Source: Acidimicrobiaceae bacterium
GTDB lineage: Bacteria; Actinomycetota; Acidimicrobiia; Acidimicrobiales; RAAP-2
NCBI GenBank assembly: GCA_003133075.1
Contig: PKZN01000115.1
Span: 1 to 17,675 of the forward strand
Length of the DNA: 17,675 bases
Direction: 5' to 3'
Shown piece after piece: positions 6,146-13,232 of this stretch. Under the pieces are notes generated by a model. The model worked only from the letters and a program-made list of their open reading frames with translations, ran no database searches and was not told where the DNA came from. A program made the position numbers and the translations under genes. Every line of letters starts with the position of its first letter. Position 1 is the stretch's first letter.

Positions 6146-8401
6146 GCCACGCGAGCGTCGGCGACGACGAATCGTCACGAAGGGCACTCGCTCATTCACG
6201 ATCGAGCCGATCAAGAACAGACTGCCGAGGAACGCCACCAGCAACGCGTAGCGCTCGTGCGGTGGGTAGAAGCGGTAGACGACCGTCGACGTGCCCTCGG
6301 GGAGGGCGACTTGCTGGTACACGCCGTCGACCGTTCTGATCGTGGCGGCCTGGCCGTTGACCGTCGCGGTCCAGCCCTTCATCGAGAGTTCGGTGCGCAC
6401 GAGGTGCTCACCCGCCTTCGCGCAGGTCACGGTCGCCACGTCGTCGCCGGCGCTCTGCACGCTGCACGACGAGGAGGAGGTCGAGAAGAAGGGGCGGGTG
6501 TAGGGCATCTGGTAAATCGTCGCCAGCGTGTCGTGGTACACCTCGGTGACGCCGAGTTTGGTGAGTTCGGGGTTGATGATGATCGAGCTCGGCACCAGCA
6601 GGTACTTGACCGACGCGTCCTCGTAGGCCGTGAAGTGGTGGATGAGTTTGACTTCGAGTTCATCGATGCCGGTCATGCCGCCCTTGACGACGAACTGGTT
6701 GCCGGGATAGAGCCCCGGGTAGAGCTGGTCCTCGATGAAGTTCTTATACCTGCGCGGGAAGGGTAGATCGATCGCCGAGAGCGAGTTGATGCCGAACTCG
6801 GTGCCCCAGTTGGGATAGAGGACCGCGAAGTCGAGGAACCGCTCTTGATGGAGGTGTTTTTGTAAGAAGTGGATCGGCGCGTAGTCAATGGTGATCGCCT
6901 TGGGCGACTCGGCGGTGGGCACGAAGAAGTACAGCATCGCCTCGCCGACGATTACCGCCGAAATCAAAATCGGGGCCCATTTGTATTTGGTGAAGCGACC
7001 GAGCACCAGCAACAACACCAGCGCGATCCACGGCAACAAGTCGAGTCCGATGAAGATCACGCGGGCCTTGCCGGTGATGACGACGCCCCTGTTGTAGGAC
7101 TCGGCCTCCCTGACACAGAGCAGCAGTACCACCACCATGAGAACGCCGGCGGTGGTGAAGAGACGCTTCGCCCGCGGACTCGCAGCGATGTCCGCGACGC
7201 CAAACGCCGCCAGGATCACTAGCGCCATCTCACACGACGGCATCACGTAGCGCGGGAACGACGACGTGTTGACGAGGGGGATCAGGTTCCAGATGACGCG
7301 CGCGTGCAGGAAGTCGAAGGCACCGGCCAGTCCGGCGAGGATCCAGGCGCCTAAGAAGATCCGCAAACTCCGCATCTTCGGGCCGGCTAGCCCGACGAGG
7401 GCCACGACGCAGATGCCGGCGCCGAAGTAGCCACCGATCTCGCCCCAGAACGAGTCGACGTTCTGCGATGAGAAGATCGTCCCGAACACGTACGGGTCGA
7501 AAATCCCCGAGATCGACTCACTGGGTAAGCGGATCATTCCGTCGATCGCGGAGGTGTGACTGCCGATAAAGGCAACCTTTAGAAAATCGTCGAAGGGCAC
7601 GAGGGCGGGGAGGGCGAGGATCACGCCCATGACCCCGCCGAGGCCGAGACGACGCAGTACTCGGCTTCGGTGCGCACGCGGTAGGGCGAAGAACCGCACG
7701 ATCACCCAGCCCACGCAGAACAGCCCGTCGGTGTAGGCGACTTCGGGGAACCCCGCATAGACCGACAGCGCCAGCGCGATCGCGGCCAAGTACCACCCGC
7801 GATTGGTCGAGCTCGACCCGCTGTCGAAGATCATTTCGATGCCGAGTAGCAACATCGGCAAGAACGCCACCGGGTTGAGGACCGCGTTGCCGAGCCAGGC
7901 GTAGGTCCCATTCAGTGCGAAGAGCATCCCCGCGACGGTCGCGAAGACCACCGGCACCGAGAGTCGACGGGCCAAGAAGTAGGTCGAGATTCCGGCAATC
8001 ACCTCCAGGGTGATGTGGAACCACATGAGGCCCGAGGAGAGGGCGAAGAGCAACGTCAGGGGAAACAGTGCGGCGGACTGCATCTCGCCCGCCAGAGGCT
8101 GGCCGAGACCCTGGAAGTAGTTCCACCACGGAAAGTGACCGTGGAGGAGGTCTTCGGCGGCCTGATGGCCGAGGCTTTGTGTGATGAAGCCGACGTTCGG
8201 GTCGATCGCAGGGCGGCCACAGGTCACGCGACAAAGATGGTGTGAGACCCCCGCCGTCCAGGAGATCGGGTTGTCGTTCGCGAGGCGCAGCACGTACATC
8301 GCGTTGCCCATCAACACGATCAAAATGATCAGGGCGATCGGGGGGACCCAGGCGGGGAATCGTCGGTACAGCGCGTAGACACGTGCGCTGGTCGAATTCA
8401 C
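6125..8401 (-). CDS. YfhO-family polytopic membrane protein
   Basis: Large integral membrane protein (758 aa) resembling YfhO-type proteins, a GT-C-like fold thought to modify cell-envelope glycopolymers. Visible parts: first membrane helix about 18-40; an early extracytoplasmic loop ending HFPWWNYFQGLGQPLAGEMQ, which matches the family's P-W-N-G-P-L-A pattern; a dozen or so hydrophobic helices to about residue 475; a soluble region; and a C-terminal beta domain with MKGWTATVNGQAATI (674-688) and DGVYQQVALPEGTSTVVYRF (692-711), the typical YfhO C-terminal motif. A last helix (about 719-735) and an Arg-rich cytoplasmic tail follow. Start: GTG at 8401 is the first possible codon after an in-frame TAG, but the Shine-Dalgarno-like GAGGAGGTGA overlaps it (see findings). 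It lies 38 bases after the GT2 gene, so the two probably form an operon. Exact substrate is unknown. Confidence 0.85.
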   Translation of the reverse strand: MNSTSARVYALYRRFPAWVPPIALIILIVLMGNAMYVLRLANDNPISWTAGVSHHLCRVTCGRPAIDPNVGFITQSLGHQAAEDLLHGHFPWWNYFQGLGQPLAGEMQSAALFPLTLLFALSSGLMWFHITLEVIAGISTYFLARRLSVPVVFATVAGMLFALNGTYAWLGNAVLNPVAFLPMLLLGIEMIFDSGSSSTNRGWYLAAIALALSVYAGFPEVAYTDGLFCVGWVIVRFFALPRAHRSRVLRRLGLGGVMGVILALPALVPFDDFLKVAFIGSHTSAIDGMIRLPSESISGIFDPYVFGTIFSSQNVDSFWGEIGGYFGAGICVVALVGLAGPKMRSLRIFLGAWILAGLAGAFDFLHARVIWNLIPLVNTSSFPRYVMPSCEMALVILAAFGVADIAASPRAKRLFTTAGVLMVVVLLLCVREAESYNRGVVITGKARVIFIGLDLLPWIALVLLLVLGRFTKYKWAPILISAVIVGEAMLYFFVPTAESPKAITIDYAPIHFLQKHLHQERFLDFAVLYPNWGTEFGINSLSAIDLPFPRRYKNFIEDQLYPGLYPGNQFVVKGGMTGIDELEVKLIHHFTAYEDASVKYLLVPSSIIINPELTKLGVTEVYHDTLATIYQMPYTRPFFSTSSSSCSVQSAGDDVATVTCAKAGEHLVRTELSMKGWTATVNGQAATIRTVDGVYQQVALPEGTSTVVYRFYPPHERYALLVAFLGSLFLIGSIVNERVPFVTIRRRRRSRGSTAASD
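6130..6157. terminator. Hairpin at the capA/yfhO convergent junction (U-less terminator candidate)
   Basis: CGCTCGCG (6130-6137) and CGCGAGCG (6150-6157) are perfect 8-base arms around a 12-base loop. GGC (6137-6139) can also pair with GCC (6146-6148) past one bulged A to lengthen the stem. The capA stop (6143-6145) is in the loop and the yfhO stop (6125-6127) lies just outside. No T-run follows on either strand. The terminator role is inferred from position and symmetry. Confidence 0.4.
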
Positions 8402-8439
8402 CTCCTCAGGCTACAAGGGGCGCCTTCCCCGTCTGGGAC

Positions 8440-10155
8440 TCAGGAGGGGGTGTTGTAGAAGTACATCTTCTCGCCGAGCAGCAGGAGTGACTCGGGGAAG
8501 TAGGGGTCGCGAAAGGTGCCAAAGATGTCCCAGCGTCGCATGAAGCGGTTGCGATCGTCGATGGGGTCGAGCTTCCCGCGCGAGGACCCCACGTGGTGCA
8601 GTAGCTCCACCTCGGGGGTGTAGACCACGTAGCGGTCCTCCATCTGCGAGCGAAGGCAGATGTCCACGTCGTTCATCACCACCTCGAGTTGTTCGTCCAT
8701 CCCGCCAAGGAACTCCCAGAACTCGCGCTCCACCATCTGGACCGCCCCGGTCACGGCCGCGACGTCGCGCACCGCCGTGGAGTAGTGGTCGACGTGGGGG
8801 TAGTTCGAATCGGTGCGCAGGTGCTGGGGGTAGGGCGCAATAACGATGGCTTCGTGTTCGAAGCGGCCGTCGGGGTCCTTCAAACACGCGCCGACGATAC
8901 CGACGTCGGGCAACGAGGCGAGCGCCACCATTCGCTCCAACCAGTCCGGCGTGACGAGCACGGTGTCGTTGTTCAAGGTCACCACGTACGCCGCACTCGA
9001 GTGGTTCACCCCGCGGTTGACGATCTTGGCGTAATTGAACGGCCCCGGACAGGGCACCACCTGATAGGTGGTCTGGGCGAAGAAGTCCAGCGACTCTTTC
9101 TTCACCGAGTCGTTATCCAAGATGATGACGTTGTAGTTGGGGTACGTCGTTTTCTCTTCAATCGCGGCCAGACACTGTCGAACGAGGTCGATGCGGTCCC
9201 GCGTCGGGATGATGATGTCGATCGAGGGCGCCGGATCGGGCGCCGCGAGGGACCAGCGCGCGAGTCCCGGTAGGTCACCGGCGGTGACGTTGCCTTGCCA
9301 GCCGCGGCGCTCGAGCGCCGCGCCGACGACGCGAAGCGTGTCCTCGTTGATGAACGTCGCGTCGAAGAAACTCGCCGGACGACCACCAGGGAGGACCTTC
9401 GCCACGTGCGAGAAGGTGGCCTTCGCTTCACTGAGTCGCAGGTAGGCGTCGTGCTCGAAGGCCCAGCCCGCCGTCGGGGAGAAGCCCCCGAGACGAAAGA
9501 GGGTCTCGACACGAAGAAGAGCGGGACGGCCGACACTGTTGTAGCTGAGGAGCGTGTGCGGCGCGATGGCCGGCGTCTTAAGGATCGGCGCGAATTCGTT
9601 CGTCCCGGTCTCGTCGGCGAAGACGACGTCGTCGCCCGGCGTGGCGTGGGCGAGCAGTATCGCCGCGGCGTAGCGACGTTCATCATCGCCGAGGGCGGCG
9701 TCGACGAGTAACAGCCACTCGGCCACGGTGTCATTGAGCGTGTCGTTCAGCGTCGCGATCAGCGTCGCGGGCGACGTGGCGAGGTCGACTTCGACGATGG
9801 CGACGTCCTCGGGGTCAAAGGTAAGGTCGGCGAGCGCCGCGGCGACGTCGAACCTACGAGGTCGATAGTTGACCGGAAAGATCGGCGCGGTCTTGGAGGC
9901 GGCGACCTTCGTCACGGTCTTTTCGGGTGCGGCCTTTCTCTTCAGGCGTCGCACCATTTGGAGCACCGGTCGAAAGAGGAACCGCGCGGTCGCGTAGCGC
10001 CAGGTGTCCTCGCCCAAAATCCGTCCGGCGGTTCGCTGTAGGCGGGTGCCCGACATCAGACGGATCTGGCGGTGGAAGTTGACCCAGCGCGCTTTGATCT
10101 CTTTGGGCGTCATCGGCGGCGCGTTTTCGTCGTCGAATCGCTGGAGGAGCGCCAT
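8440..10155 (-). CDS. Family 2 glycosyltransferase with degenerate N-terminal GT half-domain
   Basis: Inverting GT-A glycosyltransferase (571 aa), probably adding rhamnose or another sugar to a cell-envelope polysaccharide. The complete catalytic domain is C-terminal: SIDIIIPTRDRIDLVRQCL (311-329), TTYPNYNVIILDNDS (336-350), GPFNYAKIVNRGV (371-383), nucleotide-sugar/metal motif LNNDT (394-398), PDWLERMV (403-410), DVGIVGACLKDPDGRFEH (417-434), acid-base region MNDVDICLR (494-502) and LLHHVGSSRG (518-527). Residues about 145-260 resemble the back half of another GT2 domain (FADETG 179-184, LRVETLFRLGGF 214-225, FEHDAYLRLSEA 233-244), so the protein looks like a tandem GT that lost the front of its first copy. 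ATG 10153-10155 is the first start; its ribosome site is poor and distant (AAGGA). Upstream is a 214-base divergent gap facing an amino-acid permease. Confidence 0.9.
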   Translation of the reverse strand: MALLQRFDDENAPPMTPKEIKARWVNFHRQIRLMSGTRLQRTAGRILGEDTWRYATARFLFRPVLQMVRRLKRKAAPEKTVTKVAASKTAPIFPVNYRPRRFDVAAALADLTFDPEDVAIVEVDLATSPATLIATLNDTLNDTVAEWLLLVDAALGDDERRYAAAILLAHATPGDDVVFADETGTNEFAPILKTPAIAPHTLLSYNSVGRPALLRVETLFRLGGFSPTAGWAFEHDAYLRLSEAKATFSHVAKVLPGGRPASFFDATFINEDTLRVVGAALERRGWQGNVTAGDLPGLARWSLAAPDPAPSIDIIIPTRDRIDLVRQCLAAIEEKTTYPNYNVIILDNDSVKKESLDFFAQTTYQVVPCPGPFNYAKIVNRGVNHSSAAYVVTLNNDTVLVTPDWLERMVALASLPDVGIVGACLKDPDGRFEHEAIVIAPYPQHLRTDSNYPHVDHYSTAVRDVAAVTGAVQMVEREFWEFLGGMDEQLEVVMNDVDICLRSQMEDRYVVYTPEVELLHHVGSSRGKLDPIDDRNRFMRRWDIFGTFRDPYFPESLLLLGEKMYFYNTPS

Positions 10156-10369
10156 GGGGGTCTTCGTCCTTACGCGCGCACGAGCGCTGGCGGGGGCGAT
10201 GAGGGCAACGCCTGGTTGGCCCGCACAAGGGGTCGCGAGTTGCGCTTCACCCGCTCCACGTTACCGGGCGAGCCCGCGGCGAAGGTTCTGAGAAGTTTTA
10301 CCTGCACGACACGAAGGCCGTGTTACCTTGGCTCATTCTTGCTTGAGGTGATGGGCAAAAAGGGGAGCT
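10156..10369. other. Divergent intergenic region between GT2 and permease genes
   Basis: This 214-base gap must hold promoters for both genes. No convincing -35/-10 pair was found on either strand. It contains two small dyads: CGGGC/GCCCG with a 2-base centre (10265-10276) and ACACG/CGTGT with a 5-base loop (10309-10323). The AAGGGG-like ribosome site of the permease lies near 10360-10366. No additional gene or RNA was recognised. Confidence 0.5.
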
Positions 10370-11818
10370 ATGACCGACACTGTGGATTCGCCCGAAGTAG
10401 ATACGTCCAATGCGAGTCTGCGCGCCGGAGTGCTGGGGCTCTTTGACTCGGTGATCATGGGCGTCGCCGGCGTGGCGCCGGGTTACTCCATCGCCGCTTC
10501 GACCGCGGTGCTCTTCGGGGCCGTCCTGCTCGGCGGCGCGGCGGCACTGCTCTACTGCGGCATCGCGATGTTCGGCATCGTCTTCGCCTTCAGTTACCTC
10601 GGGCGAATTGAAGCGAACGCCGGCGCGAGTTACTCCTGGGTCCGTCGCGCCTTGCACCCGGTGCTCGGGTTCATGTCCGGTTGGGCGCTGATTGTCTCGG
10701 CGCTCATCTTCATGGTCACCGCCACCGTGCCCGTGGGCTCGACGATCCTCAGTCTCTTCTCCACGACGGCGTCTAACAACACCGCGGAGGTGACGTTGGT
10801 GGGGGCGGTGTTCTTCCTCTTGATGGTCACCGCCGTCGCCGCGGGCGTCACGGTGACCGTCGTCGTGCAGATCGTGATGTCCTGTATTGAGTTGTTGCTG
10901 CTCGTTCTCTTCGCGGCGCTGGCGATCTTTCACGGTCACCACGTGCACAACTTCTCGTGGCACTGGTTCTCCCCGAGCGTCTTCCACGGGCAGGCGGGAT
11001 TTGCGGCGGGTGCGCTCGTCGCGGCCTTTTACTACTGGGGTTGGGATGTCACCGCCAACCTGAACGAGGAGACCAAGGGCGCAAAGAAGACGCCGGGCCT
11101 CGGGGCGATCATCGGGATCATCGTGGTCTTCTTCCTCTTTGAGGTCTTCACGGTCGCCACGAACATGGTCCTCACCTCAAGTCAGATCAATCACAACGCC
11201 GGCGACGTCTTGAGCGTGCTCGGTCAACAGGTATGGCACGGGACCGGTGGCAAACTCATCGTGATCGCCGTCATCCTCTCGACCATCGCGACGCTCGAGA
11301 CGACGCTCATCCAGGTGACCCGCACCATGTTCGCCATGGGTCGTGACAACACCCTGCCCAAGGCGCTCGGCACCGTGCACCGCGTGCGTAAGACGCCCCT
11401 CGTCGCGACCGGCGTTGTGACCGTGATCTCGCTACTGCTCTTCGTCGGTTCCCAGTCCATTGGCTCGGTCGACAACATCCTCACCGACGGCATCAACGCC
11501 ATCGGTCTGCAGATCTGCATCTACTACTGCCTCGCGGGACTGGCGGTCGTGGTGCTCTACCGCAAGCAGATCTTGCTCTCACCGACGAATTTCATCTTCA
11601 TGGGACTGTGGCCGATGATCGGCGCGCTCTTCATGGCGTACCTGTTCATCAAGGTCATCCCCGGGCTCAATGCGGAGACGCTCTGGGTCGGCCTTGGGGC
11701 GATGGCCCTCGGTTTAATCCCGATGTTCTACTACATGGCTAAGGGAAATCCCTACTTCAAGATGCCCCCGAAGGAAGACCGCATCGCGGTGCTCGAGGAG
11801 TTCAGCCAGAACCTCTAG
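10370..11818 (+). CDS. APC family amino acid permease
   Basis: Secondary transporter of the amino acid-polyamine-organocation superfamily (482 aa, about 12 predicted membrane helices), importing or exchanging amino acids across the cytoplasmic membrane; substrate not predictable. The family hallmark is helix 1 with the unwound substrate-binding stretch GVAGVAPGYSIAAS (31-44). A second strongly conserved segment, YYWGWDVTANLNEETKG (221-237), is nearly shared with the permease at 13233 (LYWGWDTALNLNEESKD), showing the two are related. ATG 10370 follows AAGGGGAGCT, an adequate ribosome site. A BtuF-like gene follows on the same strand after 49 bases, but an imperfect palindrome lies between, so co-transcription is uncertain. 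The C-terminus (KMPPKEDRIAVLEEFSQNL) is a short cytoplasmic tail. Confidence 0.9.
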   Translation: MTDTVDSPEVDTSNASLRAGVLGLFDSVIMGVAGVAPGYSIAASTAVLFGAVLLGGAAALLYCGIAMFGIVFAFSYLGRIEANAGASYSWVRRALHPVLGFMSGWALIVSALIFMVTATVPVGSTILSLFSTTASNNTAEVTLVGAVFFLLMVTAVAAGVTVTVVVQIVMSCIELLLLVLFAALAIFHGHHVHNFSWHWFSPSVFHGQAGFAAGALVAAFYYWGWDVTANLNEETKGAKKTPGLGAIIGIIVVFFLFEVFTVATNMVLTSSQINHNAGDVLSVLGQQVWHGTGGKLIVIAVILSTIATLETTLIQVTRTMFAMGRDNTLPKALGTVHRVRKTPLVATGVVTVISLLLFVGSQSIGSVDNILTDGINAIGLQICIYYCLAGLAVVVLYRKQILLSPTNFIFMGLWPMIGALFMAYLFIKVIPGLNAETLWVGLGAMALGLIPMFYYMAKGNPYFKMPPKEDRIAVLEEFSQNL

Positions 11819-11833
11819 TCCCGCGACCCTCAG

Positions 11834-11854
11834 CGCGTGACGTGACGCCACGCG
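11834..11854. repeat. 21-bp imperfect palindrome between permease and BtuF-like genes
   Basis: CGCGTG (11834-11839) pairs with CACGCG (11849-11854) and CGT (11841-11843) with ACG (11845-11847), with one mismatched pair (A11840/C11848) and a single central base. It lies 16 bases after the permease stop and ends 13 bases before the next start codon. It may be a U-less terminator for the permease or an operator for the downstream gene; sequence alone does not decide. Confidence 0.4.
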
Positions 11855-11867
11855 GCAGGATGTTCGC

Positions 11868-12545
11868 GTGAGAATCGTCAGTCTCGTGCCCTCGGTGACC
11901 GAGACGCTCTCGAACTGGGGTCGCACGCCGGTGGCCTGCACGCGCTTTTGTGAGCGAGACGACCTTGAGACGGTCGGCGGCACGAAGAACCCCGACGTCG
12001 AGCGGATTGTCGCCCTGGCACCCGACCTGGTGGTCGTCGACGCAGAAGAGAATCGACGCGAAGACTACGAGTCACTGCTCGAACGAGGAGTACCACTCCA
12101 CGTCCTTCGCGTGCGCGACCTCACCGACGTGGACCCGATGATGGCCGAACTGGCCGCTCGCGTCGAGGTGCCGTGGCGTCCCCTCGAGGTCGGCGTGACG
12201 GCGACACGATGGTGTTGCGCGTTCATCCCCATCTGGCGTCGACCGTGGATGGCGTTGGGCGCGCCGACCTACGGCTCATCGTTCTTGGCGCACTTCGGAG
12301 TAGAGAATGTGTTCTCCGCGGACGGTCCCTACCCCGAGGTCGATCTCGAACTCGCGCGCGAACGCCGTCCCGACCTGGTGCTCGCGCCGAGTGAGCCCTA
12401 CCCCTTCACTGAGCGCCAACGCGGGGAGTTGGAGCGGGTCGCCCCGATGACGCTGGTCGACGGAAAGGACCTCTTCTGGTGGGGCGAGCGCACTCGCCTG
12501 GCCCTGCGTCGTATGGCCGAGGTGCTCCCGGGGGGTTCAAACTGA
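11868..12545 (+). CDS. BtuF-like helical-backbone metal receptor (cobalamin-binding type), no signal peptide
   Basis: Class III substrate-binding fold (BtuF/FecB-like), binding corrinoid, haem or a metal chelate. The 225-residue protein begins directly with MRIVSLVPSVTETLSNWG, the first strand and helix of the domain, so there is no secretion signal or lipobox and it is likely cytoplasmic. Other family features: VGGTKNPDVERIVALAPDLVVVD (36-58), the RRPWMALGAPTYGSSFLAHF block (124-143), ENVFS with DGPYPEVDLE (146-161), RRPDLVLAPSEPYPF (166-180). Start GTG 11868 has AGGA (11857-11860) seven bases upstream. No ABC permease or ATPase gene is nearby, so a role in uptake is not supported; ligand storage, sensing or delivery is possible. 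Its stop lies within the end of the convergent DinB-like gene (9-base overlap). Confidence 0.8.
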   Translation: MRIVSLVPSVTETLSNWGRTPVACTRFCERDDLETVGGTKNPDVERIVALAPDLVVVDAEENRREDYESLLERGVPLHVLRVRDLTDVDPMMAELAARVEVPWRPLEVGVTATRWCCAFIPIWRRPWMALGAPTYGSSFLAHFGVENVFSADGPYPEVDLELARERRPDLVLAPSEPYPFTERQRGELERVAPMTLVDGKDLFWWGERTRLALRRMAEVLPGGSN

Positions 12546-13082
12546 GAGGCCGGGCTCGACGAACCCGGCCTCGGTAACCCATCGCCAGTGCATTGTCGCG
12601 TGCCCGGCGTTCGCCGCGAGGACGCTGCCAATGGTGCCGTCGCCCCACGGGGCGCCCTCGAGGGTCACACCCAACTGCTCATCGGAGAGCTCGGCGAGCA
12701 GCCCGAGCGTCACCGCACGGGCGGCTCCCGTGAGAGCGACGACTTCTGAGAGCGTGTCGTCGCGGTGCGCGCGCTGGAATTCGTCGGCGTGGGCGTTGAC
12801 GATGGCCATGATCTCGTCTCGAGTGCGGGTTACCCCGCGCTCGTCGCTGAGCAGTCCCACCGGGTTCGCGCTACCGGCCAATTGGCGGCGAATCATCGAG
12901 GTGAAGTCGCCCTCGACGAGGGCGAGGTGCGAGAAGTGATCGAGCACACTCCAGTAACTCTCTGGATCGCTCTCACTCTTGGTCAACGGTGCGCGGAGCT
13001 GCTCCTCGCTCAGGCGACCAATGGTCGCGAGCATCCAGTTGCGACTTTCGTTGAGTGACGTCTCGATCTCGGTTCGTTTCAT
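12537..13082 (-). CDS. DinB-like four-helix metal-binding protein
   Basis: DinB/YfiT superfamily protein (181 aa), a four-helix bundle that usually holds a divalent metal by three histidines; members include thiol-dependent transferases and stress-induced proteins, so the specific reaction is unknown. The pattern fits: N-terminal helix TEIETSLNESRNWMLATIGRLSEEQL, His49 in SVLDHFSHLALVEGDF (45-60), and a last helix with NAGHATMHWRWVTEAG (158-173) giving His161 and His165. ATG at 13080-13082 is chosen because the superfamily-like helix starts there; AGGAG lies 11 bases upstream and a G-run is closer. The frame continues upstream to 13166 with low-complexity residues that do not look like the family. 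It faces the second permease across a 150-base divergent gap. Confidence 0.75.
   Translation of the reverse strand: MKRTEIETSLNESRNWMLATIGRLSEEQLRAPLTKSESDPESYWSVLDHFSHLALVEGDFTSMIRRQLAGSANPVGLLSDERGVTRTRDEIMAIVNAHADEFQRAHRDDTLSEVVALTGAARAVTLGLLAELSDEQLGVTLEGAPWGDGTIGSVLAANAGHATMHWRWVTEAGFVEPGLSV
12546..12572. terminator. Hairpin at the BtuF-like/DinB-like convergent junction (terminator candidate)
   Basis: GAGGCCGGG (12546-12554) and CCCGGCCTC (12564-12572) are perfect 9-base arms around a 9-base loop, starting at the base after the TGA (12543-12545) of the plus-strand gene and lying inside the last codons of the minus-strand gene. It is the strongest perfect hairpin in the window. No T-run follows; on the minus strand only TCAGTTTG follows. 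A bidirectional U-less terminator is a reasonable inference. Confidence 0.5.
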
Positions 13083-13171
13083 CTGGCCCCCATCTCCTGC
13101 GGCGACCGTACCCGAGGGCGACGGCGCGCGCCACTTCGAGCTGAGAAACGCTCGTGCGGCCGTCACGACAC

Positions 13172-13181
13172 TGCTATAGCA
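13172..13181. promoter_or_regulatory. Perfect 10-bp palindrome, possible symmetric divergent -10
   Basis: TGCTATAGCA is its own reverse complement, so each strand reads TG-C-TATAGC, an extended -10-like element (four of six to TATAAT). It lies in the 150-base gap (13083-13232) between the DinB-like gene and the permease. It would give leaders of about 45 bases (plus strand) and 80 bases (minus strand). No -35 hexamers were recognised. Confidence 0.3.
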
Positions 13182-13232
13182 TCGACGAATTATGAGGTAA
13201 GCGGTAACGAGGCGACGACCAAAGGGGCGATA

